A stretch of 64,000 nucleotides of DNA. It comes from Aspidiotus rigidus. Taxonomy: Eukaryota > Arthropoda > Insecta > Hemiptera > Diaspididae. The notes under the pieces are model-generated. The model did no database searches. It was given only the letters and a program-made list of their open reading frames with translations, and was not told the DNA's origin. The DNA is taken from assembly GCA_035079385.1 (NCBI GenBank), contig JAVHKY010000015.1, positions 1,550,001 through 1,614,000 of the forward strand, read 5' to 3'. This document shows positions 57,718 through 64,000 of the stretch, piece by piece (position 1 is the first letter of the stretch; each line of letters begins with the position of its first letter). The translations under genes and the position numbers were made by a program.

Positions 57718-59962
57718 TATTTGATGAAATTACCGAGCGTGGTATGGCAAAATCAGACAAATTTTCTAAATCGTTCATATACTGAATGAATTTGGTTTGT
57801 AGATTCTGTGGAATGGGTTCGTCCCATCCTTTTATATCTTCTATCCAGAGCGATTGCATTATGGCTTTACCACGTAAGGTCACTGGAGATACTAATCCTA
57901 ACGGATCAAATGCAAGCGAAGTGAATGAAAGAACCGTTCGTTTTGTTGGGTTCTCTTTAAAGTCAAAATCTTTCAAGTTAATTTTAATACCGAAAGAATC
58001 AATTCCAGTAAGCCACTTAACTCCAAGGACGCCAATCTGATCAGTTATGGAACGGACAGACGAATCTATTTTTAAATTGCTCGCTATTCTTGTCAACAAT
58101 TTATCAGAATTTGATGAATATTTTCGCAGGATAAACCCATGAACAGCTAAAGCTTCATGAATAATCTTTTGAATTTCTATAAGTTTTTCTTCTTCATCGC
58201 AACCTGCTATTATATCGTCCATATAAAAGCACGTTCTTATAATTTTAGCGGCATGGGGGTACTGTTTCTCAATTTTTTCAGCAATCACATGTAAGCATTT
58301 CTGAGCAATAAAAGATGCCGGGCTAGTACCATAAGTCAATGTTTTAGATCTGTACTCACGAATCGGTTCACTTCTGTTTTCACGCCAAAGAATTCTTTGC
58401 ATATCTCGATCGGCTTCATTTACTTCAATCATTCTATACATTTTTGCGATATCGGCAAGAAACCAATATTTATAAGTATGAGCTAAAATCAAAATGTCGA
58501 ACAGATCGCATTGAATTTGTGGACCTATCATTAACGCTTTATTAAGTGATATACAGTTTTTTCCATGAGATGACGCATTAAAAACAACTCTCAATGGTGT
58601 AGTTGAGCTTTCTTTCCTAATAACTTCACGATGTGGTATATAATATTTTGGATTGTCATTAGGTTTTGCTAATTCTATGTGATCAAGCTCAATGAACTCT
58701 TGCATAAAACGAACATACGCATTCCATTCTTCAGTGTTAGCCAGTCTTTTTTCAAGCGCCAAGAACGAGCTTAACGCTCGTTTGTAATTATTCGCAATTT
58801 TACTTTTATCTACTTTAAAGGGTAAACGTACCTCAAATCTGTTGTCTTCAGTTAAACGAACATTTTTCTCGAAATGAGCAACACACTGGTCGTACTCGGG
58901 TTTCTTGATTTCGACAGGATTAGGTTCTTCAATCTGCCAAAATTTCTGGAGGTTTTGATTTATTTCGTTGATTGTAAGGCCGCAAAATAATTCATCAGAC
59001 GGCTGGGGAGCGGCTCCAGATACGATCCATCCAAAATGCGTCAGACGTAGGCCTAATGTTTCAATATTTCTTGTTTCATTACACATGCAGCGTTCGTAGA
59101 ATTCGGCACTCAACAAAATATCAACGTGTTGAATCGATATGTTTGACTGTAACAACGCATCGTCAGCTAATTGATAACGTCGTAAGTTTTCATGCATGGA
59201 AGTAGGTAATTTGTGATTAACGATGTATGACAAAGCGGATGCCGGAACTACGTCAGCTTCAATATTCAATTCAAAAGGTTCGAATTTTGATATGAGAGTG
59301 ATACGGACAGACGAACTCACTCGCAATTTTCCCATTCCTACTCCTTTTATAGGTTCGCGAACACTTGATTTCTCAACTTTCAAGTTGTTTCGTTCAACAA
59401 AAATATCCGTGACCAAAGTAGGCTGGGAGCAGTTATCAAACATGAAACGACACTTGCCGTAACGATCACCACCATTACGATTTTCGGCTTTAAATTTAGA
59501 GATTGCTGTTGGTAGTAATATTAGCTTTCTGTCTTGCACTGTGGCTGCGGTGAAAGGATCAGCTTTTGGCGGAGACGTTTTGAATACTTTATCAGAAGTT
59601 TCATCAGCTTTTGTTTCAATATCTTTCGGCGACGATTTGAATTCAAAATGTAACAAATAATTGTGACGTTGACCGCATTTACATGCATATTTGGAATAGC
59701 ATTCTTCCGCTTTATGACTATTTGATTTACCCAGACACACGAGACATAAATGATATTTCTTCACGATTCGATGTCGTTCTTGCGGTTTCATCGACAGAAA
59801 TTTCGAACACAGGAACAGAGGATGATTATCCGAACATAGATGACATTTCTTCTCATTTAGAGCAACAAACGCCTTACGATCGCGAGCACTTGATTGTTGC
59901 GGCGGTTTCTTGTTATTTTCGATCAAGTTCCAGTAATGGTTCTTCATCTGGAGGTAACTCAT
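57680..59962 (-). pseudogene. BEL/Pao gag C-terminus, protease and reverse transcriptase
   Basis: 760 codons in one frame. Near the start are three zinc knuckles (KCHLCSDNHPLFLC, HLCLVCLGKSNSHKAEEC, CKCGQRHNYLLH). Around residues 180-260 is a retroviral-type aspartic protease (RFMFDNCSQPTLVTDIFVE; DNCS replaces the usual DSGS). The RT spans about 430-640: LRVVFNASSHGKNCISLNKAL, FLADIAKMYRMIEV, LTYGTSPASFIAQKCL and the catalytic CFYMDDIIAG. The connection domain LGVKWLTGIDSFGIK and LAFDPLGLVSPV follow. It overlaps gag in another frame at 59913-59962 and shifts frame at its end. Close to intact. Confidence 0.9.
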
Positions 59963-60383
59963 CCAAGTACGAAGAAGATCCTATAGTAACATTTGTAGAT
60001 ACATCATGTAAGTATGTTTCTTCAGACTCAGACAAATGGGGTCTCGCATTCTCTGGAGTTATCTCCAACGTTTCTTGCCGAGATGGTTCCATAACGGTTA
60101 TAGATGAAGCTAAGATGGCGGACTCTACAAAATGAAAGGCACTACACATCAGATTTAGGATAGTCAAAGGGATACACACACATGCACGTTGGAAAATCGA
60201 CGATGTTATTCCGAGTTTTGTAAGATGCAATAAATTCCAAAAATGCGCTTTTACAATTTCGCGTTTGTTGTCGAAAGCGTCTAATACCGCTTCCCAGGCT
60301 TCGTCGTATCCTTCGTCAGTTATCTCTATATCTTGAAGAATGATTTCAGCTTTACCGACTAACGCGTTCTTCAAGTGGTGTCA
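59913..60383 (-). pseudogene. BEL/Pao gag fragment (DUF1759), N-terminus missing
   Basis: The frame begins at the terminal repeat and reads LKNALVGKAEIILQDIEITD, then EAWEAVLDAFDNKREIVKAH and FWNLLHLTKL, which is the second half of the BEL/Pao gag domain DUF1759. The first half and any leader are absent: the terminal repeat is joined straight to mid-gag. It ends with an acidic stretch (LDELPPDEEPLLELDRK) in a frame different from the following pol frame. Confidence 0.8.
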
Positions 60384-60549
60384 TGTTGGCAACACTGTTG
60401 CGCTCGTTTTCAATAATTCTTATGGTTTTTTCCCTCCGTTGTTACTACTACGCGTTGTTGTATTGATGTATTCGAAATGAAATAAAATAATTAATTAACG
60501 ATCGAAAACATAAGAATTATTGATAACGAGCGCAACAGTGTTGCCAACA
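60384..60549 (-). repeat. BEL/Pao terminal repeat, right copy with 41-bp inverted ends
   Basis: Bounded by TGTTGGCAACACTG (60384) and its complement CAGTGTTGCCAACA (60549). The first 41 bp and the last 41 bp are inverted copies of each other with one difference, around an 84-bp core. It directly adjoins the truncated gag at 60383. Beyond its outer end a perfect 22-bp palindrome (CATCCCACCAT and complement, 60550-60571 region) follows. Confidence 0.8.
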
Positions 60550-63423
60550 CATCCCACCATATGGTGGGATGGTCGGTGGGGTGGTCTGGTATACCTCATT
60601 AGCCTCTGCATTAGTGCTGCTGTAGAGAAAGATTTTTCTGAATAAAATTTCGCTTCCGCGAATACAAACTTCATTATGCCGCGACTAAGGAAAGCGTAAT
60701 TGGTATCGTTTTGTGTGAACGGTTTTAGTACGTTCAGAGAAAAAAACTTACGTTGAAATGGTGTCAAACTTGGATTAAGTGAAATTCAATTTGTAAGAAT
60801 AAAATAAACATTTAATGGCAGAAGACGGACACTTCATCACGCCGACATCAAAAATATAGGACGAGCGTTAATTTCAGAATTAACTTGATGGAAAAGTCAT
60901 GTTTCCTTGTTTTCCTAATATAATTTTGAGGAAAACAATTTTCTATTAATTTTGTCATTGTATTCGAGATGCTTTTGTAAACAGACGTGAGAAATTAGGT
61001 CGAGCTTCTTACAGGAAATTCCGTTCCTGAAAAAGTGATATTTTCGACGGAATTTTTTCTTTGCCGCAAGTCTACTCACATGTAGTGAAGGGCTGTTTTT
61101 GTTTCTCTTCCTGGTTATCGGCACTTGATCATGAAGAAATTATAGAATTCTGACGCTTTCAAACCATCCCTGTGCCTTTGAAAATCTTGTTTTACGATCA
61201 ACTCGTTCTTCAGGGCCTAAAAAAAAAGAAAAAATTATTGTGTATGGCCTATGTGTTCGTATTTCAGTAGATATTTGGTATCAAGAATATAATTCACGAA
61301 CATTTCTCGGATTCGTGGGCAGAAACAGACTACAAGTTCTTCAGTATAGAAAAAATACAGTCTTTTCTTAGTCCCTGGAGTGTGTTCTAGATCGAGTCCA
61401 CGATAACGTGTGATGATTCTTAACGTCAAGTCCTCGTCTCAAGTATATTGATTGATTCTCGCTAATTTATGATGGAAACTGAGATTTTTGAGTCGTGTTA
61501 GCGGTTCTATATCGAACCAAAATTTCATACATGCGTAGACTTTTTCGAGGGAAGCAGATCGAAAAAAGAGTCGTTCCGCGCGTCATAAATAGCAAAAAAT
61601 TAAGACATTCCAGTCTTTATCTCTTTTATTTGGAGCGACGAAGACTATAGGATGACTGAGATGGGCGATACGAAAAATGTCGCAATATCTTCTTCATTCA
61701 TCGCGTTAAAGCATTCATAAATAAAATCAACTTTCGACGGCGTGACGGGAGCGAATCGTACACTATTGTATCTTGAAAAACTTTCGACTTACTTTATATA
61801 TGTATAGGAACGGTGCAAAGTTTTCTTCGCAATCGTCGAACGCCCGCGTGAAGAAATGCGAGAATGGCGAAGTTTACCATTTAAAAAGCTGTTGATCAGT
61901 AACTTTCTCGCACAGATTTATGACTATTGGATTATATTCCTAACACGAAACCGCTAATATCGTAAAAACTTCTCGTTCATCTATTGCCGCGCGAAAAACA
62001 CGACAGCGAATTATTATTGTTGAAAAAGCGCGAAGTTTTTTTTTTTACAAGAGGTAAAAAGGATGAGCGCTAACGCCTACAATATTAGCAATGTAGATAG
62101 GTTACTTTGACGAGAAAATCAAATCTATTTGATTTACTCCCCTATCTTCCCGACATAAGTCATTTTTTCATTTTCCGTTGCGAAGAAACAGATGAAGAGA
62201 ACGAACTTCGTTGACTTTTCTCCTCCACCTACCAACAAACGATAGACGTACTGTAAAAAATCGTCTGTCTCACCCGTGTATAAATATAAAATTCATCTTT
62301 CTTTCATATTTATGTTACATCATTACTAGTTTATTCATGTAATACGGGCAGAGAATGTGGGAAACAACAATCTTCGGTGACAATTTCCCGTTTCTCGTAT
62401 ACTCCATGTCAATATTGTTCGTCATGATGGATTTTTCAAAATTTTTGATAGGACTTGGTGTACTAATTCGACGCTCTTTAGTTTTCAGGAAAACAGACAG
62501 TCAGCGCAATAATGCGAATTATATTATCCAACATTCTGTAACCTTGACTTACCCTAACAGAAGCAAAATGGCATCTTATTTGTCGGGAATTTTATTAGAT
62601 ACTCTTATGCTGAATACCTTGCCCGAATTCCAGGAAGGAGGGAGGAGGATTTCATTGCTCTTTTTGGGGCTCTTGTCTCGGCAAACCAAGGGCCCTTACA
62701 TGCATCCACGAAAAATAATAAATGAATGAAAATGAAGAAAAGCTAATGCAACAGCGTAACCATAACCGACTTTTCACTTGGAACTTTCACTTCTTTTCCC
62801 AGTCTTGAAACAACAAAATAATAATAATAATAATAATTACATTTCTGTGATAAAATTTTTCAATTATTACCTATGTACATTCTTTAAATTTGGGATAATT
62901 GTATACGAATAAGTATTTATTCTATTTTATTCTATTTTTTTTTAATGCAATTGAATACAAATATATTTTGCCCTTTCTCCTTTAAATGTAATTTGATGTT
63001 CTCCGGTGTAAGTGGGGCTTTCAAGTCTTTTACCCATAAGAAGCGAGTAACGTCTCTATCGATTTCAATAAAAATAAGTATTGGTAAGTTCCTCGTTTTT
63101 AGTCTATCGATTTCGTTAAGACCTAAGCTTTCTCTTCGTCTGCTGCGATACCGACCAAAAAGATTCTGAAGTTGATCAAATGTATATTGAAAGAATTTAT
63201 TACACGACCTGTTTCGAACCGTATATCAACTGGTTCATCATCAGGTTCGTACTGATTATACAAGAAAACAAAAACTAAGTAGAAGAATTATCGATGAAAC
63301 ATTCGAGGAAGGGGTCATGAGTAATCACCTCATTGAGTAATCGTGATGAACCTCTGGTAGCATGTCACGACTCGAGATATGCATAATCTGTGTCATCTTG
63401 GATTTTATTTTTGATTAACATTT
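60550..63423. other. Intergenic, no gene recognised
   Basis: AT-rich. An AAT microsatellite lies at 62818-62841. The 124-codon plus frame at 62355-62729 has no recognised domain. Confidence 0.45.
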
Positions 63424-64000
63424 TTAGAATTTCTGTACAGTCTTTGTAAGTTTCATTTCAAATTTTCGTACAGTTTTCGAAAAAGTTTCTACGACCGCGA
63501 AGACTGTTATTATAATCATATTATATCCGCTAACCTTTAGCACTTCTAACATACAATTCACTCCATATTTATCCTTCAAGTATACCAATATTCGGCCCAT
63601 CTCCCGTAGTTTGTTGGAAGCCGTTCTCCTTATGGCGATTAATTTGTCGGCAGTAAATTTGCTCAAATAGTCTTCGACATAAGTGAGCACGACGGGGTCC
63701 GACTTGGCAGCAAAAGACTGGCGGTCAGCCTGCATGTGTGGAAATACCACCGACTTGACCACCATATCTTTGGCAAACCTCTCCATGCTGCCTCGAAAAA
63801 TGATGGAATCGTGACCCGTCGTGCCAAAACTCCTTCCAAGAGTCTCGTTGGTCTGATAAAGTTGTGAGCATTTCTTGACGTGCTTACGAAGTGAGCTCTT
63901 GGCATAAAACCCATTACAAAACTCACAAGTATTGTACTCTATTCCATCTTTTTCTTTCTTCAGGCTGATCCGCTGCTTTGGCTTGACAACACCATTTTCT
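63424..64000 (-). CDS. Zinc-finger protein exon, partial at window edge
   Basis: A minus frame enters from beyond 64000 and runs without a stop to 63424. It contains EYNTCEFCNGFYAKSSLRKH then VKKC, a C-x2-C...H...C finger, followed by RFAKDMVVKSVVFPHMQADR, DPVVLTYVEDYLSKF and NKLREMGRILVYLKDKYGV. This arrangement (finger, then FPxMxxDxxSxxAKxDxxI, then KxRELxRLLxxL) is shared by many uncharacterised animal proteins, often in multi-copy and transposon-linked families, so it may be host or element. The coding part probably stops at an AAAG/GTTAGC donor near 63536; the last 37 codons are likely intron. The start lies outside the window. Confidence 0.6.
   Translation of the reverse strand, partial: ENGVVKPKQRISLKKEKDGIEYNTCEFCNGFYAKSSLRKHVKKCSQLYQTNETLGRSFGTTGHDSIIFRGSMERFAKDMVVKSVVFPHMQADRQSFAAKSDPVVLTYVEDYLSKFTADKLIAIRRTASNKLREMGRILVYLKDKYGVNCMLEVLKVSGYNMIIITVFAVVETFSKTVRKFEMKLTKTVQKF

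Larger units (their letters stand above)
55411..60549 (-). mobile_element. BEL/Pao LTR retrotransposon, 5'-truncated in gag
   Basis: Minus-strand element of about 5.1 kb with gag, protease, RT, RNase H, integrase and the DUF5641 tail in BEL/Pao order. The 3' LTR start (TGTTGGCAACACTG, minus strand, at 55547) follows a polypurine stretch (TGGAGGGGAGCA). At the other end a 166-bp repeat (60384-60549) adjoins gag, but the leader and gag N-terminus are missing. The terminal copies are inverted relative to each other instead of direct. The coding region has only about two frameshifts and one nonsense codon, so it is fairly young. Confidence 0.85.

Overview
The window is eukaryotic, AT-rich and gene-poor, and almost certainly from an insect. 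GT-AG introns split short exons, and the repeat load is typically arthropod: BEL/Pao, copia, R1-type LINE, Merlin, MULE, hAT and CACTA-like remnants, plus short TTAGG-type tracts. A hymenopteran such as a parasitoid or gall wasp fits, but this is inference from composition and repeat content; no marker gene fixes the lineage. Nothing resembles a bacterial operon, a phage or a CRISPR locus.

Layout. 1-2.5 kb shows no gene. 2.5-3.7 kb is a Merlin (ISXO2/IS1016-type) DNA transposon with terminal inverted repeats and an 8-bp target duplication; its transposase is broken. 3.8-5.9 kb is a 5'-truncated R1-clade LINE with a 10-bp target duplication and a TTAGG-like tract at its 5' junction. 8.7-10.5 kb (minus) is a two-exon gene for a secreted AAA-ATPase-like protein with altered Walker motifs, the most interesting single gene here. 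12.2-13.3 kb is a fold-back element packed with TGACGTCA palindromes. 16.4-17.8 kb is an element with 107-bp inverted ends, carrying a nested 583-bp hAT-type element with a perfect 8-bp target duplication. 23.1 kb holds a BEL/Pao tail remnant, and 26.2-26.6 kb a broken ZNFX1-like helicase fragment. 27.6-28.4 kb (minus) is a spliced C2H2 finger locus with an in-frame stop. 29.6-31.0 kb (minus) is a multi-exon C2H2 zinc-finger gene.

33.0-35.4 kb is a copia remnant joined to a MULE transposase. 35.5-37.8 kb is a LINE tail split by an LTR-bounded noncoding element whose internal end matches a tRNA 3' half and which carries tandem hairpin repeats. 39.6-40.9 kb is a CACTA-like transposase. 41 kb holds a decayed paralogue of the 30-kb zinc-finger exon. 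43.1-44.0 kb is a hAT remnant. 46.4-48.3 kb is a GC-richer stretch with a duplicated module that I could not identify. 52.2 kb carries an array of CCTGA pentamers spaced exactly 15 nt, beside a second MULE fragment. 55.4-60.5 kb is a nearly intact BEL/Pao retrotransposon whose terminal repeats lie in opposite orientation. 63.4-64.0 kb is the edge of another zinc-finger gene or element running off the window.

The supported host-type genes are the secreted AAA-ATPase-like gene, the 30-kb zinc-finger gene and possibly the 64-kb zinc-finger exon. Most of the rest is transposon DNA at different stages of decay. No functional cluster linking the genes is visible.
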